From: Diplosphaera chodatii
Lineage: Eukaryota > Chlorophyta > Trebouxiophyceae > Prasiolales > Stichococcaceae
Direction of reading: 5' to 3'
Length of the DNA stretch: 64,000 nucleotides
Assembly (NCBI GenBank): GCA_032358165.1
Contig: JAALGY010000031.1
Span: forward strand, 2,790,001 to 2,854,000
Shown here in pieces: positions 1 through 15,000 of this stretch. Both the position numbers and the translations under genes were made by a program. The notes below the pieces were generated by a model. It was not told the DNA's origin and did not search any database. It was given only the letters and a program-made list of their open reading frames with translations. How positions within the stretch are numbered: the stretch's first letter is position 1; every line of letters begins with the position of its first letter.

Positions 1-3000
1 CAGCCGCCGCCTGCTGCGCCCACCGCTGAGCCTGGGGTGCCGCCCACCGCAGCCCCCCCTGCTGAGCCTGATGTGCCGCCCGTGCCCGGCACGCCACCCG
101 CAGCACCCACCACCCAGCCTGATGTGCCGCCCACGGCTGCGCCCTCCGCCCAGCCGGGCGTGTCCCCCACCGAGGAGCCACGCGAGGCGCAGCCGCCGCC
201 TGCTGCGCCCACCGCTGAGCCTGGGGTGCCGCCCACCGCAGCCCCCTCTGCTGAGCCTGGCGTGCCCCCGACTGACACCACCGGCGAGCCGCCAGCTGCG
301 GTGCAGACGCCGCCGGCAGCCCCCGCCAAGACCACCACCCTGGGCGGCGTCATGCACGACTTCCGCCCCGCACTGAACGCCGACTTCCACCCCAGCTTCA
401 GCGTGCTGCCCGCCCCCGACGCTGGCATCGTCTCCCCCACCCTGGGTGCCGACGGCAAGCCCGTGTACGCCCCCGGCGCTGGCAGCACCCCCACCACCAA
501 CGGCCCCTCCTCCACCTTCAACGACTGGTACGCCACCACCCACCCCGATGTGGACGGCAAGCCGCGCGAGGCGCCCTTCTCCCTGACGCTGACGCTGGAC
601 CCTGCCACCGGCCAGTACCGCACCGACCCGGCGCTCGCTGCCAACGGCTTCTGGCCTGCCGACGGCAAGATGCTGGAGGACACCGACAACGGCGAGCACA
701 ACGCCTACTTCACGGTGGAGGCGCACAACAAGTTCACCTACGCTGCCGGCTACACCATCTCCATCAACAGCACCAACGATGTGTGGGTGTTTGTGGACGG
801 CAAGCTCATCGTGGACCTGGGCGGCCTGCACGGCCTGGTGGCCTCTGGAACGGTGGACATCAGCGCCGCTGTCGTCGCCGCCGGCGGCTCGGCTCTGGAG
901 TCTGGCAAGGAGTACACCATCGACATCTTCATCGCCAACCGCAAGGACACCAACTCCTCCATCAGCATCGAGACCCCCATCCCCGAGTTCCCGCCCAACA
1001 CCTACCCCGGCACGCCGCCCATGCCCGGCACGCCACCCGCAGCACCCGGCACCCAGCCTGATGTGCCGCCCACGGCTGCGCCGACAGCCGAGCCGGGCGT
1101 GCCCCCCACGGCAGCGCCCTCTGCTGAGCCGGGCGTGCCGCCAACTGAGGAGCCACGCGAGGCGCAGCCGCCGCCTGCTGCGCCCACCGCTGAGCCTGGG
1201 GTGCCGCCCACCGCAGCCCCCTCTGCTGAGCCTGGCGTGCCCCCGACTGACACCACCGGCGAGCCGCCAGCTGCGGTGCAGACGCCGCCGGCAGCCCCCG
1301 CCAAGACCACCACCCTGGGCGGCGTCATGCACGACTTCCGCCCCGCACTGAACGCCGACTTCCACCCCAGCTTCAGCGTGCTGCCCGCCCCCGACGCTGG
1401 CATCGTCTCCCCCACCCTGGGTGCCGACGGCAAGCCCGTGTACGCCCCCGGCGCTGGCAGCACCCCCACCACCAACGGCCCCTCCTCCACCTTCAACGAC
1501 TGGTACGCCACCACCCACCCCGATGTGGACGGCAAGCCGCGCGAGGCGCCCTTCTCCCTGACGCTGACGCTGGACCCTGCCACCGGCCAGTACCGCACCG
1601 ACCCGGCGCTCGCTGCCAACGGCTTCTGGCCTGCCGACGGCAAGATGCTGGAGGACAACGACAACGGCGAGCACAACGCCTACTTCACGGTGGAGGCGCA
1701 CAACAAGTTCACCTACGCTGCCGGCTACACCATCTCCATCAACAGCACCAACGATGTGTGGGTGTTTGTGGACGGCAAGCTCATCGTGGACCTGGGCGGC
1801 CTGCACGGCCTGGTGGCCTCTGGAACGGTGGACATCAGCGCCGCTGTCGTCGCCGCCGGCGGCTCGGCTCTGGAGTCTGGCAAGGAGTACACCATCGACA
1901 TCTTCATCGCCAACCGCAAGGACACCAACTCCTCCATCAGCATCGAGACCCCCATCCCCGAGTTCCCGCCCAACACCTACCCCGGCACGCCGCCCATGCC
2001 CGGCACGCCACCCGCAGCACCCGGCACCCAGCCTGATGTGCCGCCCACGGCTGCGCCGACAGCCGAGCCGGGCGTGCCCCCCACGGCAGCGCCCTCTGCT
2101 GAGCCGGGCGTGCCGCCAACTGAGGAGCCACGCGAGGCGCAGCCGCCGCCTGCTGCGCCCACCGCTGAGCCTGGGGTGCCGCCCACCGCAGCCCCCTCTG
2201 CTGAGCCTGGCGTGCCCCCGACTGACACCACCGGCGAGCCGCCAGCTGCGGTGCAGACGCCGCCGGCAGCCCCCGCCAAGACCACCACCCTGGGCGGCGT
2301 CATGCACGACTTCCGCCCCGCACTGAACGCCGACTTCCACCCCAGCTTCAGCGTGCTGCCCGCCCCCGACGCTGGCATCGTCTCCCCCACCCTGGGTGCC
2401 GACGGCAAGCCCGTGTACGCCCCCGGCGCTGGCAGCACCCCCACCACCAACGGCCCCTCCTCCACCTTCAACGACTGGTACGCCACCACTCACCCCGATG
2501 TGGACGGCAAGCCGCGCGAGGCGCCCTTCTCCCTGACGCTGACGCTGGACCCTGCCACCGGCCAGTACCGCACCGACCCGGCGCTCGCTGCCAACGGCTT
2601 CTGGCCTGCCGACGGCAAGATGCTGGAGGACACCGACAACGGCGAGCACAACGCCTACTTCACGGTGGAGGCGCACAACAAGTTCACCTACGCTGCCGGC
2701 TACACCATCTCCATCAACAGCACCAACGATGTGTGGGTGTTTGTGGACGGCAAGCTCATCGTGGACCTGGGCGGCCTGCACGGCCTGGTGGCCTCTGGAA
2801 CGGTGGACATCAGCGCCGCTGTCGTCGCCGCCGGCGGCTCGGCTCTGGAGTCTGGCAAGGAGTACACCATCGACATCTTCATCGCCAACCGCAAGGACAC
2901 CAACTCCTCCATCAGCATCGAGACCCCCATCCCCGAGTTCCCGCCCAACACCTACCCCGGCACGCCGCCCATGCCCGGCACGCCACCCGCAGCACCCGGC

Positions 3001-6000
3001 ACCCAGCCTGATGTGCCGCCCACGGCTGCGCCGACAGCCGAGCCGGGCGTGCCCCCCACGGCAGCGCCCTCTGCTGAGCCGGGCGTGCCGCCAACTGAGG
3101 AGCCACGCGAGGCGCAGCCGCCGCCTGCTGCGCCCACCGCTGAGCCTGGGGTGCCGCCCACCGCAGCCCCCTCTGCTGAGCCTGGCGTGCCCCCGACTGA
3201 CACCACCGGCGAGCCGCCAGCTGCGGTGCAGACGCCGCCGGCAGCCCCCGCCAAGACCACCACCCTGGGCGGCGTCATGCACGACTTCCGCCCCGCACTG
3301 AACGCCGACTTCCACCCCAGCTTCAGCGTGCTGCCCGCCCCCGACGCTGGCATCGTCTCCCCCACCCTGGGTGCCGACGGCAAGCCCGTGTACGCCCCCG
3401 GCGCTGGCAGCACCCCCACCACCAACGGCCCCTCCTCCACCTTCAACGACTGGTACGCCACCACCCACCCCGATGTGGACGGCAAGCCGCGCGAGGCGCC
3501 CTTCTCCCTGACGCTGACGCTGGACCCTGCCACCGGCCAGTACCGCACCGACCCGGCGCTCGCTGCCAACGGCTTCTGGCCTGCCGACGGCAAGATGCTG
3601 GAGGACACCGACAACGGCGAGCACAACGCCTACTTCACGGTGGAGGCGCACAACAAGTTCACCTACGCTGCCGGCTACACCATCTCCATCAACAGCACCA
3701 ACGATGTGTGGGTGTTTGTGGACGGCAAGCTCATCGTGGACCTGGGCGGCCTGCACGGCCTGGTGGCCTCTGGAACGGTGGACATCAGCGCCGCTGTCGT
3801 CGCCGCCGGCGGCTCGGCTCTGGAGTCTGGCAAGGAGTACACCATCGACATCTTCATCGCCAACCGCAAGGACACCAACTCCTCCATCAGCATCGAGACC
3901 CCCATCCCCGAGTTCCCGCCCAACACCTACCCCGGCACGCCGCCCATGCCCGGCACGCCACCCGCAGCACCCGGCACCCAGCCTGATGTGCCGCCCACGG
4001 CTGCGCCGACAGCCGAGCCGGGCGTGCCCCCCACGGCAGCGCCCTCTGCTGAGCCGGGCGTGCCGCCAACTGAGGAGCCACGCGAGGCGCAGCCGCCGCC
4101 TGCTGCGCCCACCGCTGAGCCTGGGGTGCCGCCCACCGCAGCCCCCTCTGCTGAGCCTGGCGTGCCCCCGACTGACACCACCGGCGAGCCGCCAGCTGCG
4201 GTGCAGACGCCGCCGGCAGCCCCCGCCAAGACCACCACCCTGGGCGGCGTCATGCACGACTTCCGCCCCGCACTGAACGCCGACTTCCACCCCAGCTTCA
4301 GCGTGCTGCCCGCCCCCGACGCTGGCATCGTCTCCCCCACCCTGGGTGCCGACGGCAAGCCCGTGTACGCCCCCGGCGCTGGCAGCACCCCCACCACCAA
4401 CGGCCCCTCCTCCACCTTCAACGACTGGTACGCCACCACCCACCCCGATGTGGACGGCAAGCCGCGCGAGGCGCCCTTCTCCCTGACGCTGACGCTGGAC
4501 CCTGCCACCGGCCACTACCGCACCGACCCGGCGCTCGCTGCCAACGGCTTCTGGCCTGCCGACGGCAAGATGCTGGAGGACACCGACAACGGCGAGCACA
4601 ACGCCTACTTCACGGTGGAGGCGCACAACAAGTTCACCTACGCTGCCGGCTACACCATCTCCATCAACAGCACCAACGATGTGTGGGTGTTTGTGGACGG
4701 CAAGCTCATCGTGGACCTGGGCGGCCTGCACGGCCTGGTGGCCTCTGGAACGGTGGACATCAGCGCCGCTGTCGTCGCCGCCGGCGGCTCGGCTCTGGAG
4801 TCTGGCAAGGAGTACACCATCGACATCTTCATCGCCAACCGCAAGGACACCAACTCCTCCATCAGCATCGAGACCCCCATCCCCGAGTTCCCGCCCAACA
4901 CCTACCCCGGCACGCCGCCCATGCCCGGCACGCCACCCGCAGCACCCGGCACCCAGCCTGATGTGCCGCCCACGGCTGCGCCGACAGCCGAGCCGGGCGT
5001 GCCCCCCACGGCAGCGCCCTCTGCTGAGCCGGGCGTGCCGCCAACTGAGGAGCCACGCGAGGCGCAGCCGCCGCCTGCTGCGCCCACCGCTGAGCCTGGG
5101 GTGCCGCCCACCGCAGCCCCCTCTGCTGAGCCTGGCGTGCCCCCGACTGACACCACCGGCGAGCCGCCAGCTGCGGTGCAGACGCCGCCGGCAGCCCCCG
5201 CCAAGACCACCACCCTGGGCGGCGTCATGCACGACTTCCGCCCCGCACTGAACGCCGACTTCCACCCCAGCTTCAGCGTGCTGCCCGCCCCCGACGCTGG
5301 CATCGTCTCCCCCACCCTGGGTGCCGACGGCAAGCCCGTGTACGCCCCCGGCGCTGGCAGCACCCCCACCACCAACGGCCCCTCCTCCACCTTCAACGAC
5401 TGGTACGCCACCACCCACCCCGATGTGGACGGCAAGCCGCGCGAGGCGCCCTTCTCCCTGACGCTGACGCTGGACCCTGCCACCGGCCAGTACCGCACCG
5501 ACCCGGCGCTCGCTGCCAACGGCTTCTGGCCTGCCGACGGCAAGATGCTGGAGGACACCGACAACGGCGAGCACAACGCCTACTTCACGGTGGAGGCGCA
5601 CAACAAGTTCACCTACGCTGCCGGCTACACCATCTCCATCAACAGCACCAACGATGTGTGGGTGTTTGTGGACGGCAAGCTCATCGTGGACCTGGGCGGC
5701 CTGCACGGCCTGGTGGCCTCTGGAACGGTGGACATCAGCGCCGCTGTCGTCGCCGCCGGCGGCTCGGCTCTGGAGTCTGGCAAGGAGTACACCATCGACA
5801 TCTTCATCGCCAACCGCAAGGACACCAACTCCTCCATCAGCATCGAGACCCCCATCCCCGAGTTCCCGCCCAACACCTACCCCGGCACGCCGCCCATGCC
5901 CGGCACGCCACCCGCAGCACCCGGCACCCAGCCTGATGTGCCGCCCACGGCTGCGCCGACAGCCGAGCCGGGCGTGCCCCCCACGGCAGCGCCCTCTGCT

Positions 6001-9000
6001 GAGCCGGGCGTGCCGCCAACTGAGGAGCCACGCGAGGCGCAGCCGCCGCCTGCTGCGCCCACCGCTGAGCCTGGGGTGCCGCCCACCGCAGCCCCCTCTG
6101 CTGAGCCTGGCGTGCCCCCGACTGACACCACCGGCGAGCCGCCAGCTGCGGTGCAGACGCCGCCGGCAGCCCCCGCCAAGACCACCACCCTGGGCGGCGT
6201 CATGCACGACTTCCGCCCCGCACTGAACGCCGACTTCCACCCCAGCTTCAGCGTGCTGCCCGCCCCCGACGCTGGCATCGTCTCCCCCACCCTGGGTGCC
6301 GACGGCAAGCCCGTGTACGCCCCCGGCGCTGGCAGCACCCCCACCACCAACGGCCCCTCCTCCACCTTCAACGACTGGTACGCCACCACCCACCCCGATG
6401 TGGACGGCAAGCCGCGCGAGGCGCCCTTCTCCCTGACGCTGACGCTGGACCCTGCCACCGGCCAGTACCGCACCGACCCGGCGCTCGCTGCCAACGGCTT
6501 CTGGCCTGCCGACGGCAAGATGCTGGAGGACACCGACAACGGCGAGCACAACGCCTACTTCACGGTGGAGGCGCACAACAAGTTCACCTACGCTGCCGGC
6601 TACACCATCTCCATCAACAGCACCAACGATGTGTGGGTGTTTGTGGACGGCAAGCTCATCGTGGACCTGGGCGGCCTGCACGGCCTGGTGGCCTCTGGAA
6701 CGGTGGACATCAGCGCCGCTGTCGTCGCCGCCGGCGGCTCGGCTCTGGAGTCTGGCAAGGAGTACACCATCGACATCTTCATCGCCAACCGCAAGGACAC
6801 CAACTCCTCCATCAGCATCGAGACCCCCATCCCCGAGTTCCCGCCCAACACCTACCCCGGCACGCCGCCCATGCCCGGCACGCCACCCGCAGCACCCGGC
6901 ACCCAGCCTGATGTGCCGCCCACGGCTGCGCCGACAGCCGAGCCGGGCGTGCCCCCCACGGCAGCGCCCTCTGCTGAGCCGGGCGTGCCGCCAACTGAGG
7001 AGCCACGCGAGGCGCAGCCGCCGCCTGCTGCGCCCACCGCTGAGCCTGGGGTGCCGCCCACCGCAGCCCCCTCTGCTGAGCCTGGCGTGCCCCCGACTGA
7101 CACCACCGGCGAGCCGCCAGCTGCGGTGCAGACGCCGCCGGCAGCCCCCGCCAAGACCACCACCCTGGGCGGCGTCATGCACGACTTCCGCCCCGCACTG
7201 AACGCCGACTTCCACCCCAGCTTCAGCGTGCTGCCCGCCCCCGACGCTGGCATCGTCTCCCCCACCCTGGGTGCCGACGGCAAGCCCGTGTACGCCCCCG
7301 GCGCTGGCAGCACCCCCACCACCAACGGCCCCTCCTCCACCTTCAACGACTGGTACGCCACCACCCACCCCGATGTGGACGGCAAGCCGCGCGAGGCGCC
7401 CTTCTCCCTGACGCTGACGCTGGACCCTGCCACCGGCCAGTACCGCACCGACCCGGCGCTCGCTGCCAACGGCTTCTGGCCTGCCGACGGCAAGATGCTG
7501 GAGGACACCGACAACGGCGAGCACAACGCCTACTTCACGGTGGAGGCGCACAACAAGTTCACCTACGCTGCCGGCTACACCATCTCCATCAACAGCACCA
7601 ACGATGTGTGGGTGTTTGTGGACGGCAAGCTCATCGTGGACCTGGGCGGCCTGCACGGCCTGGTGGCCTCTGGAACGGTGGACATCAGCGCCGCTGTCGT
7701 CGCCGCCGGCGGCTCGGCTCTGGAGTCTGGCAAGGAGTACACCATCGACATCTTCATCGCCAACCGCAAGGACACCAACTCCTCCATCAGCATCGAGACC
7801 CCCATCCCCGAGTTCCCGCCCAACACCTACCCCGGCACGCCGCCCATGCCCGGCACGCCACCCGCAGCACCCGGCACCCAGCCTGATGTGCCGCCCACGG
7901 CTGCGCCGACAGCCGAGCCGGGCGTGCCCCCCACGGCAGCGCCCTCTGCTGAGCCGGGCGTGCCGCCAACTGAGGAGCCACGCGAGGCGCAGCCGCCGCC
8001 TGCTGCGCCCACCGCTGAGCCTGGGGTGCCGCCCACCGCAGCCCCCTCTGCTGAGCCTGGCGTGCCCCCGACTGACACCACCGGCGAGCCGCCAGCTGCG
8101 GTGCAGACGCCGCCGGCAGCCCCCGCCAAGACCACCACCCTGGGCGGCGTCATGCACGACTTCCGCCCCGCACTGAACGCCGACTTCCACCCCAGCTTCA
8201 GCGTGCTGCCCGCCCCCGACGCTGGCATCGTCTCCCCCACCCTGGGTGCCGACGGCAAGCCCGTGTACGCCCCCGGCGCTGGCAGCACCCCCACCACCAA
8301 CGGCCCCTCCTCCACCTTCAACGACTGGTACGCCACCACCCACCCCGATGTGGACGGCAAGCCGCGCGAGGCGCCCTTCTCCCTGACGCTGACGCTGGAC
8401 CCTGCCACCGGCCAGTACCGCACCGACCCGGCGCTCGCTGCCAACGGCTTCTGGCCTGCCGACGGCAAGATGCTGGAGGACACCGACAACGGCGAGCACA
8501 ACGCCTACTTCACGGTGGAGGCGCACAACAAGTTCACCTACGCTGCCGGCTACACCATCTCCATCAACAGCACCAACGATGTGTGGGTGTTTGTGGACGG
8601 CAAGCTCATCGTGGACCTGGGCGGCCTGCACGGCCTGGTGGCCTCTGGAACGGTGGACATCAGCGCCGCTGTCGTCGCCGCCGGCGGCTCGGCTCTGGAG
8701 TCTGGCAAGGAGTACACCATCGACATCTTCATCGCCAACCGCAAGGACACCAACTCCTCCATCAGCATCGAGACCCCCATCCCCGAGTTCCCGCCCAACA
8801 CCTACCCCGGCACGCCGCCCATGCCCGGCACGCCACCCGCAGCACCCGGCACCCAGCCTGATGTGCCGCCCACGGCTGCGCCGACAGCCGAGCCGGGCGT
8901 GCCCCCCACGGCAGCGCCCTCTGCTGAGCCGGGCGTGCCGCCAACTGAGGAGCCACGCGAGGCGCAGCCGCCGCCTGCTGCGCCCACCGCTGAGCCTGGG

Positions 9001-12000
9001 GTGCCGCCCACCGCAGCCCCCTCTGCTGAGCCTGGCGTGCCCCCGACTGACACCACCGGCGAGCCGCCAGCTGCGGTGCAGACGCCGCCGGCAGCCCCCG
9101 CCAAGACCACCACCCTGGGCGGCGTCATGCACGACTTCCGCCCCGCACTGAACGCCGACTTCCACCCCAGCTTCAGCGTGCTGCCCGCCCCCGACGCTGG
9201 CATCGTCTCCCCCACCCTGGGTGCCGACGGCAAGCCCGTGTACGCCCCCGGCGCTGGCAGCACCCCCACCACCAACGGCCCCTCCTCCACCTTCAACGAC
9301 TGGTACGCCACCACCCACCCCGATGTGGACGGCAAGCCGCGCGAGGCGCCCTTCTCCCTGACGCTGACGCTGGACCCTGCCACCGGCCAGTACCGCACCG
9401 ACCCGGCGCTCGCTGCCAACGGCTTCTGGCCTGCCGACGGCAAGATGCTGGAGGACACCGACAACGGCGAGCACAACGCCTACTTCACGGTGGAGGCGCA
9501 CAACAAGTTCACCTACGCTGCCGGCTACACCATCTCCATCAACAGCACCAACGATGTGTGGGTGTTTGTGGACGGCAAGCTCATCGTGGACCTGGGCGGC
9601 CTGCACGGCCTGGTGGCCTCTGGAACGGTGGACATCAGCGCCGCTGTCGTCGCCGCCGGCGGCTCGGCTCTGGAGTCTGGCAAGGAGTACACCATCGACA
9701 TCTTCATCGCCAACCGCAAGGACACCAACTCCTCCATCAGCATCGAGACCCCCATCCCCGAGTTCCCGCCCAACACCTACCCCGGCACGCCGCCCATGCC
9801 CGGCACGCCACCCGCAGCACCCGGCACCCAGCCTGATGTGCCGCCCACGGCTGCGCCGACAGCCGAGCCGGGCGTGCCCCCCACGGCAGCGCCCTCTGCT
9901 GAGCCGGGCGTGCCGCCAACTGAGGAGCCACGCGAGGCGCAGCCGCCGCCTGCTGCGCCCACCGCTGAGCCTGGGGTGCCGCCCACCGCAGCCCCCTCTG
10001 CTGAGCCTGGCGTGCCCCCGACTGACACCACCGGCGAGCCGCCAGCTGCGGTGCAGACGCCGCCGGCAGCCCCCGCCAAGACCACCACCCTGGGCGGCGT
10101 CATGCACGACTTCCGCCCCGCACTGAACGCCGACTTCCACCCCAGCTTCAGCGTGCTGCCCGCCCCCGACGCTGGCATCGTCTCCCCCACCCTGGGTGCC
10201 GACGGCAAGCCCGTGTACGCCCCCGGCGCTGGCAGCACCCCCACCACCAACGGCCCCTCCTCCACCTTCAACGACTGGTACGCCACCACCCACCCCGATG
10301 TGGACGGCAAGCCGCGCGAGGCGCCCTTCTCCCTGACGCTGACGCTGGACCCTGCCACCGGCCAGTACCGCACCGACCCGGCGCTCGCTGCCAACGGCTT
10401 CTGGCCTGCCGACGGCAAGATGCTGGAGGACACCGACAACGGCGAGCACAACGCCTACTTCACGGTGGAGGCGCACAACAAGTTCACCTACGCTGCCGGC
10501 TACACCATCTCCATCAACAGCACCAACGATGTGTGGGTGTTTGTGGACGGCAAGCTCATCGTGGACCTGGGCGGCCTGCACGGCCTGGTGGCCTCTGGAA
10601 CGGTGGACATCAGCGCCGCTGTCGTCGCCGCCGGCGGCTCGGCTCTGGAGTCTGGCAAGGAGTACACCATCGACATCTTCATCGCCAACCGCAAGGACAC
10701 CAACTCCTCCATCAGCATCGAGACCCCCATCCCCGAGTTCCCGCCCAACACCTACCCCGGCACGCCGCCCATGCCCGGCACGCCACCCGCAGCACCCGGC
10801 ACCCAGCCTGATGTGCCGCCCACGGCTGCGCCGACAGCCGAGCCGGGCGTGCCCCCCACGGCAGCGCCCTCTGCTGAGCCGGGCGTGCCGCCAACTGAGG
10901 AGCCACGCGAGGCGCAGCCGCCGCCTGCTGCGCCCACCGCTGAGCCTGGGGTGCCGCCCACCGCAGCCCCCTCTGCTGAGCCTGGCGTGCCCCCGACTGA
11001 CACCACCGGCGAGCCGCCAGCTGCGGTGCAGACGCCGCCGGCAGCCCCCGCCAAGACCACCACCCTGGGCGGCGTCATGCACGACTTCCGCCCCGCACTG
11101 AACGCCGACTTCCACCCCAGCTTCAGCGTGCTGCCCGCCCCCGACGCTGGCATCGTCTCCCCCACCCTGGGTGCCGACGGCAAGCCCGTGTACGCCCCCG
11201 GCGCTGGCAGCACCCCCACCACCAACGGCCCCTCCTCCACCTTCAACGACTGGTACGCCACCACCCACCCCGATGTGGACGGCAAGCCGCGCGAGGCGCC
11301 CTTCTCCCTGACGCTGACGCTGGACCCTGCCACCGGCCAGTACCGCACCGACCCGGCGCTCGCTGCCAACGGCTTCTGGCCTGCCGACGGCAAGATGCTG
11401 GAGGACACCGACAACGGCGAGCACAACGCCTACTTCACGGTGGAGGCGCACAACAAGTTCACCTACGCTGCCGGCTACACCATCTCCATCAACAGCACCA
11501 ACGATGTGTGGGTGTTTGTGGACGGCAAGCTCATCGTGGACCTGGGCGGCCTGCACGGCCTGGTGGCCTCTGGAACGGTGGACATCAGCGCCGCTGTCGT
11601 CGCCGCCGGCGGCTCGGCTCTGGAGTCTGGCAAGGAGTACACCATCGACATCTTCATCGCCAACCGCAAGGACACCAACTCCTCCATCAGCATCGAGACC
11701 CCCATCCCCGAGTTCCCGCCCAACACCTACCCCGGCACGCCGCCCATGCCCGGCACGCCACCCGCAGCACCCGGCACCCAGCCTGATGTGCCGCCCACGG
11801 CTGCGCCGACAGCCGAGCCGGGCGTGCCCCCCACGGCAGCGCCCTCTGCTGAGCCGGGCGTGCCGCCAACTGAGGAGCCACGCGAGGCGCAGCCGCCGCC
11901 TGCTGCGCCCACCGCTGAGCCTGGGGTGCCGCCCACCGCAGCCCCCTCTGCTGAGCCTGGCGTGCCCCCGACTGACACCACCGGCGAGCCGCCAGCTGCG

Positions 12001-15000
12001 GTGCAGACGCCGCCGGCAGCCCCCGCCAAGACCACCACCCTGGGCGGCGTCATGCACGACTTCCGCCCCGCACTGAACGCCGACTTCCACCCCAGCTTCA
12101 GCGTGCTGCCCGCCCCCGACGCTGGCATCGTCTCCCCCACCCTGGGTGCCGACGGCAAGCCCGTGTACGCCCCCGGCGCTGGCAGCACCCCCACCACCAA
12201 CGGCCCCTCCTCCACCTTCAACGACTGGTACGCCACCACCCACCCCGATGTGGACGGCAAGCCGCGCGAGGCGCCCTTCTCCCTGACGCTGACGCTGGAC
12301 CCTGCCACCGGCCAGTACCGCACCGACCCGGCGCTCGCTGCCAACGGCTTCTGGCCTGCCGACGGCAAGATGCTGGAGGACACCGACAACGGCGAGCACA
12401 ACGCCTACTTCACGGTGGAGGCGCACAACAAGTTCACCTACGCTGCCGGCTACACCATCTCCATCAACAGCACCAACGATGTGTGGGTGTTTGTGGACGG
12501 CAAGCTCATCGTGGACCTGGGCGGCCTGCACGGCCTGGTGGCCTCTGGAACGGTGGACATCAGCGCCGCTGTCGTCGCCGCCGGCGGCTCGGCTCTGGAG
12601 TCTGGCAAGGAGTACACCATCGACATCTTCATCGCCAACCGCAAGGACACCAACTCCTCCATCAGCATCGAGACCCCCATCCCCGAGTTCCCGCCCAACA
12701 CCTACCCCGGCACGCCGCCCATGCCCGGCACGCCACCCGCAGCACCCGGCACCCAGCCTGATGTGCCGCCCACGGCTGCGCCGACAGCCGAGCCGGGCGT
12801 GCCCCCCACGGCAGCGCCCTCTGCTGAGCCGGGCGTGCCGCCAACTGAGGAGCCACGCGAGGCGCAGCCGCCGCCTGCTGCGCCCACCGCTGAGCCTGGA
12901 GTGCCGCCCACCGCAGCCCCTTCTGCTGAGCCTGGCGTGCCCCCCACTGCCGAGCCTTCTGCTGAGCCAAGCATGCCTCCAACCGCTGGCCCCACCGCTG
13001 GGCCTGGTGTGCCCCCGACATCAGAGCCCTCCGCTGAGCCTGGAGTCCCCCCCACGGCTGCGCCCACTTCTGAGCCTGATATGCCCCCAATGGCCGAGCC
13101 CTTCGCTGGACCTGGCGAGCCACCGGCTGCGCCCAGCATGCCGCCAACTGAGGAGCCCCGTGAAGGACGGCCACCCGTTGCTCCCACTGCTCAGCCTGGG
13201 ATGCCGCCCCCAGCCGCACCTGAAGAGGTGCAGACGCCGCCGGAGTTTAAGCAGGCCATACCACCACCAGAGGGACCTGTGATGCCACCCCCAGAAGAGG
13301 TCAGCCCACCGCCGGGTCCTCCACCGCTGCCACCTCCGAGCCCGCCTCCTCAGCCTCCGCCAAGCCCGCCACCGCAACCTCCGCCCAGCCCACCGCCTCA
13401 GCCTCCGCCAAGTCCGCCACCTCAGCCGCCTCCGAGCCCACCGCCTCAGCCTCCGCCAAGTCCGCCACCTCAGCCGCCTCCGAGCCCACCACCACAGCCT
13501 CCACCCAGTCCGCCACCGCAGCCGCCTCCCAGCCCGCCACCTTCCCCACCACCCAGCCCACCACCATCGCCACCTCCTTCACCGCCCCCCAGCCCACCAC
13601 CGTCACCGCCGCCAAGCCCTCCGCCTTCTCCACCACCAAGTCCACCACCTTCGCCTCCGCCCAGCCCACCACCGTCACCACCGCCAAGCCCTCCACCTTC
13701 TCCACCACCAAGTCCACCACCTTCGCCTCCGCCCAGCCCCCCGCCCAGCCCACCACCATCGCCACCACCCAGCCCCCCACCAAGCCCCCCGCCCTCGCCA
13801 CCGCCCAGCCCGCCACCAGGGCCGCCACCGTCGCCACCGCCATCACCACCACCCAGCCCACCACCCAGCCCGCCGCCCAGTCCGCCGCCCAGCCCCCCAC
13901 CACCATCTCCACCTCCCCCCTCACCACCGCCTTCGCCGCCTCCGAGCCCACCACCAAGCCCGCCACCATCACCTCCGCCATCACCACCTCCAAGCCCGCC
14001 GCCCTCGCCGCCACCAAGCCCGCCGCCCTCACCGCCCCCCAGCCCACCTCCGAGCCCGCCGCCCTCACTGCCTCCCAGCCCACCACCGAGCCCGCCGCCC
14101 TCACCGCCCCCCAGCCCACCTCCGAGCCCGCCGCCCTCACCGCCTCCCAGCCCACCACCGAGCCCGCCACCCTCGCCGCCCCCCAGCCCGCCTCCATCAC
14201 CGCCTCCAAGCCCACCTCCCAGCCCGCCTCCCAGCCCACCACCTTCGCCGCCTCCCAGCCCACCACCCTCTCCACCTCCCAACCCGCCGCCCTCACCGCC
14301 TCCAAGCCCACCACCCAGCCCGCCGCCCATGCCTCCGCCCAGCCCACCCCCCTCACACCCACCTGCACCGCCACCACCGCCTGCGTGCTACAACAGGCGA
14401 GATGGCCTGGCCAACTTCTACAGCTACTGCGATTACTCCGACCCGCTGCCTGCCAGTGGGCTGTACAACGGCCAAACTCAGCTGCCCTCGGATGCTGGTA
14501 CCAGTGATGCTGTCGGAGGCAGCAATGCCAGCCTGATGGATCTGTCAGGCTGCGGCAGCCCCAGCTATGGGCTGGCATACCTGTACTTCATTGAGGTGGG
14601 TGCAACCGGCGGGTACACCTTCGACCTTGAGGTCAGTGGCGGCAGTAACGTAAAGGCCCAGCTACTCATCAACAGCACCACCCCCAAGCTGTCCGTGGTT
14701 GGTGGCGATGCAAAGACGCTGACCGAGACGCTGGATGCGGGCCGCTACCTGGTGGAGATCGACTTCGTCACAAACAATGAGTTGGATGCAGCCTTCACCA
14801 GCTATGCCACGGAGCAGGCATCCAATGCAAAGACAGCCATCTTCCAATGTGGCCCCATGCCGAACACCAATGCACGCCCGCCGCCCAAGCCACCTGCATT
14901 GAGGGTGATGTCGCCGCCGCCAAATTCACCGCCACCCAGCCCGCCGCCGCAACTACCACCTGCACCTCCACCTTCACCGCCGCCGCAGCCGCCTCCGGGT

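Noticed and set aside
779..13282. Open + frames of 190-267 codons recurring in each 975-bp unit, with - frames of 83 and up to 224 codons
   Set aside because: They recur only because the unit repeats, overlap the real coding frame and have Arg/Pro/Ser compositions typical of shadow frames in GC-rich DNA.
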